9,371 bases of DNA, taken from assembly GCF_946478835.1 (NCBI RefSeq), contig NZ_CAMLDV010000138.1, forward strand, positions 1 to 9,371, read 5' to 3'. The position numbers and the translations under genes were made by a program. Each line of letters begins with the position of its first letter. Position 1 is the first letter of the stretch. The notes beneath the pieces are model-generated. The model was not told the origin of the DNA. It did no database searches and saw only the letters and a program-made list of their open reading frames with translations. Positions 1 through 6,298 of this stretch are shown piece by piece. The DNA comes from an uncultured Bdellovibrio sp. (GTDB taxonomy: Bacteria; Bdellovibrionota; Bdellovibrionia; Bdellovibrionales; Bdellovibrionaceae).

Positions 1-1
1 T

Positions 2-1756
2 CTTAATTGTTCTGATGGCACCACCTACACTCCCCTTGCCAATGATGAGCGCAGTATTAAAATTTCTTTTTACGATGGATCTGCGTGGCAAGCTTTTGCG
101 CAACAACCTCTAAAATCAGTTCCTCTTTCAACCATTGCGCGAGTTTCCGGAAGTACAAAAACAATCGACACTTATTCTTCTGCTAATTTATTGCGTTCAA
201 AAACGACGGTTCCCGAGTTGACGGCTGCTGACGTCACAAATCTTCAAGCGTTGCTGGGAGGCACGTCGACGACTTATTTAAAAACTGAAACGGATCCGAC
301 AGTAAAAGCTTTTGCAAAAACAAATCTGCCGACTTGTGCTGTGGGAACTGTTTTAAAATCCGATGGAACAGGTTTTTCTTGCGTGACTGACAATGCGGGG
401 ATGTCTTTACCTGCGGGAACGGCGGGAAAATATTTACGACATGATGGAACAAACTGGGTGGCTGCAGCTCCTACAATCGCAGATATCGCAAACCTTTCGA
501 CTCAGTTGTCAGATAAAGTAAATAAAGCGCAGATCCCTTCTTGTACTGCCAACCAAACAATGACCTACAATTCAGTGACGGATGCTTGGCAATGCTTGGA
601 TATCAATCAAACGTTAGCTGGAGACGTCACTGGAACGCTGGCTGCCAACGTTGTTGCTAAAATCAGAAATGTCGCGGTTTCTGCAACCACACCAAGTACA
701 GGACAGGTTTTAAAATTTGATGGAACATCTTGGGCACCAGCCGCAGATAATGCGGGTGCTGGTGGCACGGTTACCAACGTAGCCACAGGCACTGGTTTGA
801 CAGGTGGCCCCGTTACAGGCACAGGAACAATCTCACTTGCCAATACCAGTGTGACTACCGGTACGTATGGTTCCGCAAATCAAGTCGGAAGCTTTACAGT
901 CGATGCTCAAGGTCGTCTCACAGCCGCAACAAACGTAAATATCTCTTTTCCTATAACTTCGGTGGCATCTAAAACAGGAGCCATCACGTTGGACTACGGC
1001 GATATCGGAAGTGCCACTTCTAAATACATGACCTACAAACCCAATGGCATTGCGTGTGCTGATGGTCAGATATTAAGATGGCTTGCTTCTGGGACTCGGT
1101 GGGAATGTAGCACCGACACGACCGGCACGGTCACGAATGTCTCGAGCGCGAATTCCTATATCACCATTGCAAATGGAACTACGACTCCTACGATCACGTT
1201 GAATGTCGGCACCGCTGCTGGCACCGTGGCTGCCGGTAATGATCCTAGATTTACCGATGCGCGTACGCCAGCAGGAAGTGCCACGGGGGATCTGGGTGGA
1301 ACCTATCCTTCACCGACCGTTGCGAGAATCCAGGGAGTTCCTGTTGATACATCAGCAGGACTTCAAGATGGAGACTCACTGGTTTACAACTCTACAAGCG
1401 GCAAATGGATTCTCAAACGCGCAGGTGCCTGTGAAGCTGGTTGGACACGAGTCAACAAAGGAGCTCCATTTTGCATCAAGCAGATGGATGCGACTCTTAG
1501 AACATTTGGTGCTAGCTTAATTTTATGTAGTGATGCCGGAGCAGACTTGTGTACGACAACTCAACTTGTACATGCTTGTCGTGATGGAAATAAACTGGCT
1601 CTGAATGCTACGGCGTGGACGACTTCTCTTTCTGCGGGGAACGTGGCCTTGGCCCTTAATTGCAGCTCTTCTGGCGGTGCCTATGGCGTTTCTTCGGAAG
1701 ACCTTTCCACGGCTCCCGCTAAATCATCCTACTGCTGCAAACCTGCCAGCAACTAA
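2..1756 (+). CDS. Repetitive trimeric-fibre-like adhesin, C-terminal part (5' end outside window)
   Basis: The reading frame is open from base 2 with no stop before 1754-1756. A TTG at 191 lacks a ribosome binding site and is internal, so the gene begins left of the window. The 584 visible residues are rich in Gly, Thr, Ser, Ala and Asn. Seven bead motifs of the type DGTxW recur. Two copies of GTVTNV and two of a GDxxGT...VA(K/R)I...V unit are present (bases 620-679 and 1286-1345). A block near residues 255-315 (GTGLTGGP, GTGTISLA, FTVDAQGRLTAATN) resembles repeats common in phage tail fibres and in the mosaic adhesive trimer (MAT) fibres known from Bdellovibrio. The last ~107 residues hold eight Cys (477, 491, 509, 517, 526, 554, 578, 579), suggesting a disulfide-stabilised tip. 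By inference this is a surface fibre with a C-terminal binding domain. Its ligand is unknown. It could instead be a cell-wall or phage-derived structural protein. The stop overlaps the convergent gene's stop by four bases. Confidence 0.85.
   Translation, partial: LNCSDGTTYTPLANDERSIKISFYDGSAWQAFAQQPLKSVPLSTIARVSGSTKTIDTYSSANLLRSKTTVPELTAADVTNLQALLGGTSTTYLKTETDPTVKAFAKTNLPTCAVGTVLKSDGTGFSCVTDNAGMSLPAGTAGKYLRHDGTNWVAAAPTIADIANLSTQLSDKVNKAQIPSCTANQTMTYNSVTDAWQCLDINQTLAGDVTGTLAANVVAKIRNVAVSATTPSTGQVLKFDGTSWAPAADNAGAGGTVTNVATGTGLTGGPVTGTGTISLANTSVTTGTYGSANQVGSFTVDAQGRLTAATNVNISFPITSVASKTGAITLDYGDIGSATSKYMTYKPNGIACADGQILRWLASGTRWECSTDTTGTVTNVSSANSYITIANGTTTPTITLNVGTAAGTVAAGNDPRFTDARTPAGSATGDLGGTYPSPTVARIQGVPVDTSAGLQDGDSLVYNSTSGKWILKRAGACEAGWTRVNKGAPFCIKQMDATLRTFGASLILCSDAGADLCTTTQLVHACRDGNKLALNATAWTTSLSAGNVALALNCSSSGGAYGVSSEDLSTAPAKSSYCCKPASN
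71..1408 (+). repeat. Seven degenerate bead repeats (DGTxW type) within the fibre gene
   Basis: Seven short aromatic-ended motifs occur at bases 71-88 (YDGSAW), 359-382 (SDGTGFSC), 440-457 (HDGTNW), 569-589 (NSVTDAW), 716-733 (FDGTSW), 1085-1102 (ASGTRW) and 1388-1408 (NSTSGKW). Most are preceded by a short hydrophobic stretch such as VLK, YLR or ILR. Spacing is irregular, from 27 to 123 codons, so these look like small beta-hairpin units inserted between other fibre segments rather than one uniform tandem array. Several carry a nearby single Cys. DNA identity is limited to short words such as gatggaaca, so the repetition is old or conserved mainly at protein level. Confidence 0.7.
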
Positions 1757-2313
1757 AAACTATAACTCACGGCAAGCAGCGCATTTGCGCCGCCTAAGAA
1801 ATAAAACACAGAACGAACTTCAGCGCTTTGCTCTTGAGAAGCACTATAAATATTGGCGACAGCAATCAAAGCGTGCGTGACGACGCGAATCCAACGACGA
1901 TTTTCTTTTTCCTGCCGTTCTTTAGAAAGATATCTTTGTAAGACTTCATTTTTTTCAGCAAGCGATAAAGACGATCCATCAATCGCATAAAAAAACGAAT
2001 CCACTTCATTCCCCGTCCAATAGTAAGTTGCACCAAGACCGATAGCCGCAAGCCCCACGTTGGAAGTGATCGCAAAGATGGTGCGACTAAATACTTCTTC
2101 TGACTGATGATAAGCAATAGTGCCGCCGATAGCCGCAACAGCACCGGAGATCATGTATCCCAACCCTGCCCGTTCATCTTCTTTTTGTTGTTCTAAAACG
2201 AAGTGACGAAATTCATTCCATTGTGCGGCTCCGTCATAAGCCACTTCTCTTTCAAAGGCCCAGGAAGCGCTCGATAAAAACAAAATAAAGGCTGCAAATA
2301 AAATCATTCTCAT
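1753..2313 (-). CDS. Small exported multi-helix membrane protein, unknown function
   Basis: This 186-residue protein begins with a clear signal peptide (residues 1-19, ending SASWA). It then shows hydrophobic segments near residues 50-68, 80-99, 143-158 and 168-184, arranged as two helical pairs. Between them is a charged, probably coiled stretch (residues 118-140, rich in Glu, Lys and Arg). The ATG overlaps the stop of the upstream gene as ATGA, so translation is probably coupled. A second ATG two codons later is an alternative start. It is the last gene of a three-gene operon with a candidate barrel and a lipoprotein, which suggests an envelope role. I do not recognise the family. Its TAG shares the bases CTAA with the TAA of the convergent fibre gene, and no T-tailed hairpin separates them. 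Confidence 0.8.
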   Translation of the reverse strand: MRMILFAAFILFLSSASWAFEREVAYDGAAQWNEFRHFVLEQQKEDERAGLGYMISGAVAAIGGTIAYHQSEEVFSRTIFAITSNVGLAAIGLGATYYWTGNEVDSFFYAIDGSSLSLAEKNEVLQRYLSKERQEKENRRWIRVVTHALIAVANIYSASQEQSAEVRSVFYFLGGANALLAVSYSF

Positions 2314-3332
2314 AGAGTGACTCCGAACTGGATGAACACACCACGAGCTTCTTTTTCATCCCAATAGGAAAGCCCCGTTGAAAAACTCTTATAGGAAACC
2401 AGAAATCCAGCGGCATGATCGTATTCAGAAACACTTAGAACGGCCTGCAGAATACCCAGCTTGTACGTCAAAGCGCCACGATAGGCGTCGCGGAAATTTT
2501 TCGTTTGAGAATTTACTTCTACTTGCAATCCCACTTCCAAAAGTCCCAATGGCACTAAGGGCTTCACGGAAGCTCCTAAAAGACCTTCAGGTTGAATAGG
2601 ATATTGTTCTGTCTTGCGGCTGCTCACTCCCCAATGCGCAAGGACGGCGGAAACTTGCGGCTGCCACGCGAGATTTTCCCAAGCGTAAAGAATGCCGGGC
2701 TCAAGATAAATTAAATCTTGAGTTTCAGAATCAAAAAGATCTTTATTATCTCCCGCAAAGGCTTCACTCACTGCGAAGTATTGACCGATAAAACGAACAT
2801 GAGTGTAACGGGCTTGAAGACCCGCATAGAAATTATCTTGAACGTAGCTTGCAATCTGTCCCTTGACACTTTGTTCTTCAGCGACAATCAAATCCACCAT
2901 GGGAAGAGATGGATTTTCAAAACGACTCACAGCCACCAGACGATAAGGCTCAATGGACACTCCCCACGTCGAAGCTTGAAAAGAAGCTTCTAAAGAAATC
3001 TCAGCATCAATAGATTCACGACGAGCAAAAAATTTTGTGACGGCTTGTTCGTTGTCATTTCCATTTAAAAGATCTTCAGCCTCTTTTAAATACTCTGCTT
3101 GAGTTCCTAAAAATAGATCCGTATCAAAACGCGGTTTGCGTTCCTTTGCAATCGAAGCCGGATTGCAAGGAAGTCCTCTTTGTACACTGTCGAGGGTGTA
3201 ACAGGCACTTCCTAAGGAGCGAGATAAAAAGCGCGTGCTTCCATCTCGCAAGGCCGCTGGCAAAGTATCAGATAAAGACGGCTCTGCCAAAATCAACAAA
3301 CCTACAATAGAAATGACTGATTTTAAAAACAC
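2310..3332 (-). CDS. Candidate outer-membrane beta-barrel protein (FadL/PorV/TraF-like N-terminus)
   Basis: I chose the GTG at 3332, giving 340 residues, because GGGAG lies five bases upstream and the protein then starts directly with a signal peptide (VFLKSVISIVGLLILAEPSLS, read with Met first). An in-frame GTG at 3350 would add six residues before the signal and has no better site. The mature N-terminus (RSLGSACYTLDS followed by PCNPASIA) resembles the R-x-x-G-x-A ... NPAxxA signature of FadL, PorV and TraF type barrels. The rest alternates polar and hydrophobic/aromatic residues in about a dozen possible strands, ending GVFIQFGVTL, as expected for a barrel closing in the outer membrane. 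Two Cys (44, 56) could form a disulfide in the N-terminal plug. It overlaps the upstream lipoprotein gene by ten bases and the downstream gene by four. Substrate unknown; barrel topology is inferred from sequence pattern only. Confidence 0.75.
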   Translation of the reverse strand: MFLKSVISIVGLLILAEPSLSDTLPAALRDGSTRFLSRSLGSACYTLDSVQRGLPCNPASIAKERKPRFDTDLFLGTQAEYLKEAEDLLNGNDNEQAVTKFFARRESIDAEISLEASFQASTWGVSIEPYRLVAVSRFENPSLPMVDLIVAEEQSVKGQIASYVQDNFYAGLQARYTHVRFIGQYFAVSEAFAGDNKDLFDSETQDLIYLEPGILYAWENLAWQPQVSAVLAHWGVSSRKTEQYPIQPEGLLGASVKPLVPLGLLEVGLQVEVNSQTKNFRDAYRGALTYKLGILQAVLSVSEYDHAAGFLVSYKSFSTGLSYWDEKEARGVFIQFGVTL

Positions 3333-4057
3333 AGATTCTCCCGGGGCCACGGCAGAGCTGCTGCATCTTTCTTAATTTGCGAAAGACGATTTGAAATATC
3401 TTGATAATCTTTTTCTCGTTCGGGAAACGCGCCACGCAGGTCTTCTAAAAGAAATAATAACCCGTCAACAATCCGTAAGCCCCAATCGAAAAACGGACGA
3501 AGATCATCTGTGCAAACTTGCGACTTGTTTTGAATCTTCCAATTCTTCGTGCCTTCAAGAACAGAGGACTTCAGTAACACCACTCGCAAAGTTGCACTGT
3601 AAAGGCGAGCACCTGGCTCTGGCACTGCTTCTAAAACTTTCAAAGCACTCTGCAAATCGCGTCGTCCACTCGCGCTCACATCTGGAACTCGACTCCACTG
3701 CTCTGAGTAGCGAGCCAAGGTGTTCATTAATTGTGATGTTTGTTGATCAATGGATAAACCTGTTAATCTCAAATTTTGTGGCGCGATGTTTTTTACGACC
3801 ACAAAGGAATAGATCTGCTCGATCTTCACTCCCGCTCTACCAGCGTAAGCGGAGGCAAGAGCCATCTTCACGTGATAGTGCGGATCCATGGCAGAAAGCT
3901 TAGTGAAATACGCAATGGCTTCATCATAGTTCCCCTGATCCATCATCGAAAAACCTGTCGACAAAGATTTCTCGCGAGTGAGCGGCTCCTCTTTTGACTG
4001 ACAAGAAGAGAGAATGAAAATGAACGCACATAGAGCGAATTTCAGTTTTGTTTGCAT
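3323..4057 (-). CDS. TPR-containing lipoprotein, unknown function
   Basis: The frame extends upstream to 4114, but I place the start at the ATG at 4057. From there the protein (244 residues) begins with a textbook lipoprotein signal: MQTKLK, a hydrophobic core, and the lipobox LSSC with Cys19 as the lipidated residue. Position +2 is Gln, compatible with outer-membrane sorting. Residues 32-65 fit one tetratricopeptide repeat (GNYDEAIAYFTKLSAMDP), followed by ALASAYAGRAG, which may be the first helix of a second repeat. The remaining ~165 residues look helical and carry no motif I recognise. No strong Shine-Dalgarno is visible before the ATG. It is the first gene of the three-gene operon and overlaps the barrel gene by ten bases, so it may act with that protein as a periplasm-facing scaffold. 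That partnership is inference. Confidence 0.82.
   Translation of the reverse strand: MQTKLKFALCAFIFILSSCQSKEEPLTREKSLSTGFSMMDQGNYDEAIAYFTKLSAMDPHYHVKMALASAYAGRAGVKIEQIYSFVVVKNIAPQNLRLTGLSIDQQTSQLMNTLARYSEQWSRVPDVSASGRRDLQSALKVLEAVPEPGARLYSATLRVVLLKSSVLEGTKNWKIQNKSQVCTDDLRPFFDWGLRIVDGLLFLLEDLRGAFPEREKDYQDISNRLSQIKKDAAALPWPRENLCF
3338..3342 (-). promoter_or_regulatory. Ribosome binding site deciding the GTG start at 3332
   Basis: On the minus strand GGGAG is followed by five bases and then GTG. The site lies inside the last codons of the lipoprotein gene, so ribosomes finishing that gene are well placed to re-initiate. This favours 3332 over the upstream GTG at 3350. Confidence 0.65.
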
Positions 4058-4080
4058 AGTGAGGCGGGATATTAACGCCG

Positions 4081-4113
4081 TGCATTGGAAAATTCGACAG
4101 GCCACGCAATGCA
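4081..4113. repeat. Inverted repeat TGCATTG / CAATGCA in the divergent promoter region
   Basis: A perfect 7-base inverted repeat has arms at 4081-4087 and 4107-4113, separated by 19 bases. The right arm ends one base before the TATAAT at 4115. Its position between two divergent genes would suit a dimeric regulator, but a repeat this short can arise by chance in 131 bases. Confidence 0.35.
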
Positions 4114-4120
4114 ATATAAT
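4094..4120 (+). promoter_or_regulatory. Candidate sigma-70-type promoter for the 4189 gene
   Basis: A perfect -10 hexamer TATAAT is at 4115-4120. TCGACA (five of six matches to TTGACA) lies at 4094-4099 with a short 15-base spacer. A start near 4127 would leave an untranslated leader of about 60 bases. A weaker alternative is TTGATC at 4128 with TATACC at 4149. The opposite strand must carry a promoter for the lipoprotein operon, but I could not identify one convincingly. Confidence 0.5.
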
Positions 4121-4175
4121 TAATTCATTGATCCTTACTTCCTAGCAATATACCCCTGCGACCATGTAACACTTC

Positions 4176-4182
4176 TAAGGAG
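4176..4182 (+). promoter_or_regulatory. Strong ribosome binding site of the 4189 gene
   Basis: TAAGGAG sits six bases before the ATG at 4189. This near-consensus site fixes the start and suggests efficient translation. Confidence 0.8.
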
Positions 4183-4188
4183 AGTGAC

Positions 4189-5496
4189 ATGTTTCGTAAC
4201 TTGATTTTGCTAATCTCACTTCTCTTGGGCGTTTCTGCTCAAGCTGCTGTTTGGACCGATGTGAATCAATGGTCTCCAGCTTATGAAGCTCGTTTCAATG
4301 AGTGGGTGCGCACTGAATGGCGCGTGGATTTCTTCTCTCGCAAATCTCTTCCAAATGGACAAAGCAATCCTTATTACGGAATGCGCGTTGACTGTGCTGA
4401 CACAGTTTATTCTATGCGTATCATCTTTGCGTTTGAAAACCGTTTGCCGTTTGTGATCCAAGATCCAACAGCTTCCGGAAAAACTTTGTCTAATAAGATG
4501 AGCCGTTGGGATTCACAAAGCGAGATCAATCGTCTTCGTCAATTCTTGTGGTTCATGTATGAAACTGTGAGCACGCGTTCACTTCCAAACGATACGTATC
4601 CTGTGGCGATCAGCCGCGACACTATTCGTTCGGGTGCTTTGATCATGACAACCAAGAAGAATCACCACTCTTGGACTGTGAAAGAGATCCTTCCGATTGG
4701 TGTGCCTCACTTGGTTTACAACTCTGTAGTGGGTTCTGCTTCTGGTTACGGTTTGCAAGAACGTCAATCATGGCCGAATCCTGACTGGGTTTTTGAAGGT
4801 GAGTTTTCTGTTTCCGGAAACGCGGGTTTCCGTTACTGGAGACCTGAATCTTCTTTGAACCGCCCGGTATGGGAAGTTCCAGGATACAGCGATGAACAAT
4901 ATCGCATTCCTTTGAACAAATGGGTTCGTTACGTGCAAAACCGTTTGGCTTTGCGCCAGGAAACTGACAACCAAATGATCACTCGCTTGCTGAAAACAAC
5001 TTGCGAAGGATTCACAGGCCGCGTGACTTCTGTAAATGAAGGTTTGGCTTACTTGAAATCAAATTCTCGTTGCATGGACTATGCGACTTACGACACTTAT
5101 TCGACTCCCAACAGAGATCGCCGTATCTTTGACGACTTCATGGCTTTGCGCCGCGCTTACCGCGAGATCTTGCACATCAACGGCGGCAATCAGTTAGATA
5201 CAACGGTCGTTGCTCAATTGAATAAAATCTTCCCTGCGATCAACCAGTCCGCTGCGACAGAGACTTCACAAATGGGACCTTCTGTACAAACAGGCGCATC
5301 CGTTTGTGTGACAGCGTATCTTCCAGGCAAAGCTATGGATTTGGCTGAGTTCAAGCGCAGAATTTTTGCGGGCCTCATCTCTAACAATCCACACGATGAC
5401 GGTGCTTATCGTTGGGGTGAAGTGCGTGGACCTTCGCAGCGTGCAAGAAGCTGCCAATCATGGGATCCTTGGAGCCCGGATCTTAGCCAAGAATAG
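4189..5496 (+). CDS. Secreted protein with possible Cys-His-Asn (papain-like) hydrolase core
   Basis: This 435-residue protein starts with a Sec signal peptide (residues 1-19 or 20, ending SAQA-A), so it acts outside the cytoplasm. I do not recognise the family. Visible marks are a motif MRVDCADTVYS with Cys69 at the head of a helix, then NHHSW with His159/His160 followed by a hydrophobic strand and LVYNS with Asn178. The Cys, His, Asn order and spacing are compatible with NlpC/P60, CHAP or transglutaminase-like folds, in which such residues are catalytic. This is inference from pattern only. Four more Cys (272, 295, 373, 422) in the second half could form disulfides. The region after residue 240 looks mostly helical. 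Codon choice looks more biased than in its neighbours (Arg mostly CGT/CGC, many TTG Leu), suggesting good expression, as do the strong ribosome binding site and TATAAT. It is followed after five bases by a membrane-anchored protein gene, forming a two-gene operon. Confidence 0.82.
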   Translation: MFRNLILLISLLLGVSAQAAVWTDVNQWSPAYEARFNEWVRTEWRVDFFSRKSLPNGQSNPYYGMRVDCADTVYSMRIIFAFENRLPFVIQDPTASGKTLSNKMSRWDSQSEINRLRQFLWFMYETVSTRSLPNDTYPVAISRDTIRSGALIMTTKKNHHSWTVKEILPIGVPHLVYNSVVGSASGYGLQERQSWPNPDWVFEGEFSVSGNAGFRYWRPESSLNRPVWEVPGYSDEQYRIPLNKWVRYVQNRLALRQETDNQMITRLLKTTCEGFTGRVTSVNEGLAYLKSNSRCMDYATYDTYSTPNRDRRIFDDFMALRRAYREILHINGGNQLDTTVVAQLNKIFPAINQSAATETSQMGPSVQTGASVCVTAYLPGKAMDLAEFKRRIFAGLISNNPHDDGAYRWGEVRGPSQRARSCQSWDPWSPDLSQE

Positions 5497-5501
5497 GAAC
5501 T

Positions 5502-6203
5502 ATGAAACCGATTAAATTAAAAACATGGATTATGTGGGGCCTGATCCTTTTTGGGTTGGGTCTTTTCACTGATTACTTTTTCTTCCATATACTTTTTCAC
5601 GCGAAAAATGGAGCCACAGCAACTCCCGAGACAGGTGCTGTGATCGCTTCTTCTCCCACAGAAAATCAGAATACAAAAACTCCTGATAATTCTTTTTTGG
5701 GAGAAGCCACCAACACAGAAGCGGATACGACGTCTTCTAGCAAAGATAACTTTTTAGAATCTTTGCAGCTGTGTGCTCCGGAAGTTGCGGCACAAGCCAT
5801 TGCGACTCCTGAGGCTTTGATTGAGTACTTGCAAAAAAGTGTCGGCGTTAAAGAAGAAGAAATCTCTTTAGAGAATTATCATCTTACCATGGCAGACGGC
5901 TCCAAACGCCGTGTGCACGTGATCACTTCCGACAACACGAACAGTGCCGATAAAAAAGAAATTCGTTTCTTTAAATTGGATGAAGAAGGTTACCCGGAAC
6001 GTCTTCCACTAAAAGGAAATGAGACGGTGGCTTCCTTACTGGCACAAGGAAAAATCACGAAGCACGAAGTGAAGTCTCAGTTGGTGCTTAAAGACGGCTC
6101 TTCTGTTGCTCTTGAAAAACACGACAGCAAGGTCTTTGAGTTTCAGTACAACAATCACGGCAAAACGCTTTCTTGCCGTTTTAAAGACTGTCAGTGCCAG
6201 TAA
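5502..6203 (+). CDS. Membrane-anchored periplasmic protein, unknown function
   Basis: The 233-residue protein has an N-terminal anchor (residues about 9-33) after a Lys-containing start, a flexible Ser/Thr/Asn/Pro-rich linker (34-85), and a globular, charged C-terminal domain (86-233). The N-terminal charges predict a single-pass protein with its bulk in the periplasm. The C-terminal domain has two similar short units, LTMADGSKRRV (about 128-138) and LVLKDGSSVAL (about 194-204), which may be related beta-hairpins. Cys91 and the terminal CRFKDCQC cluster (225, 230, 232) may form disulfides. The AGGA ribosome binding site overlaps the stop of the preceding secreted-protein gene, so the two are co-transcribed and probably coupled. 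A partner, inhibitor or anchoring role for the upstream protein is possible but not shown. No family recognised. Confidence 0.8.
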   Translation: MKPIKLKTWIMWGLILFGLGLFTDYFFFHILFHAKNGATATPETGAVIASSPTENQNTKTPDNSFLGEATNTEADTTSSSKDNFLESLQLCAPEVAAQAIATPEALIEYLQKSVGVKEEEISLENYHLTMADGSKRRVHVITSDNTNSADKKEIRFFKLDEEGYPERLPLKGNETVASLLAQGKITKHEVKSQLVLKDGSSVALEKHDSKVFEFQYNNHGKTLSCRFKDCQCQ

Positions 6204-6258
6204 GGTAAGGCCAAGGTCTAGGACCGCATTAAGTTCCTGACATAGTATTTCAAATCAC

Positions 6259-6298
6259 AGCCCCTCTGTTTAACATTGTCAGCAGAGGGGCTTTTTTT
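6259..6298 (+). terminator. Strong intrinsic terminator of the two-gene operon
   Basis: A perfect 10-base-pair stem (AGCCCCTCTG at 6259-6268 pairing with CAGAGGGGCT at 6283-6292) encloses a 14-base loop and runs into seven T (6292-6298). It lies 56 bases after the stop of the 5502 gene. On the other strand no T-tract follows the stem, so it works in one direction. The 3' arm contains GAGGGG, which is also the only plausible ribosome binding site for the ATG at 6299. Confidence 0.9.

Noticed and set aside
191..193. TTG as the start of the fibre protein.
   Set aside because: The frame is open up to base 2, there is no ribosome binding site before 191, and an additional bead motif (YDGSAW, bases 71-88) lies upstream in the same frame.
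1203..1520. A 105-codon + frame inside the fibre gene.
   Set aside because: It overlaps the repeat units of the fibre in another frame; the fibre frame carries the consistent bead and fibre motifs.
1784..1795. Short GC-rich palindrome (GCGCA TT TGCGC) near the fibre/membrane-protein gene ends.
   Set aside because: Very small loop, inside coding sequence and without a T-tract; not enough to call a terminator.
3391..3903. A 170-codon open frame on the + strand inside the lipoprotein gene.
   Set aside because: It lies wholly opposite a gene with a clear lipobox and operon context. Its translation is rich in Arg, Ser and Cys without domain-like pattern, typical of an antisense shadow.
6237..6248. 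CTGACA (6237) and TAGTAT (6243) as a promoter for the 6299 gene.
   Set aside because: The two elements adjoin each other instead of being 15-19 bases apart, and neither has a matching partner at the right distance.
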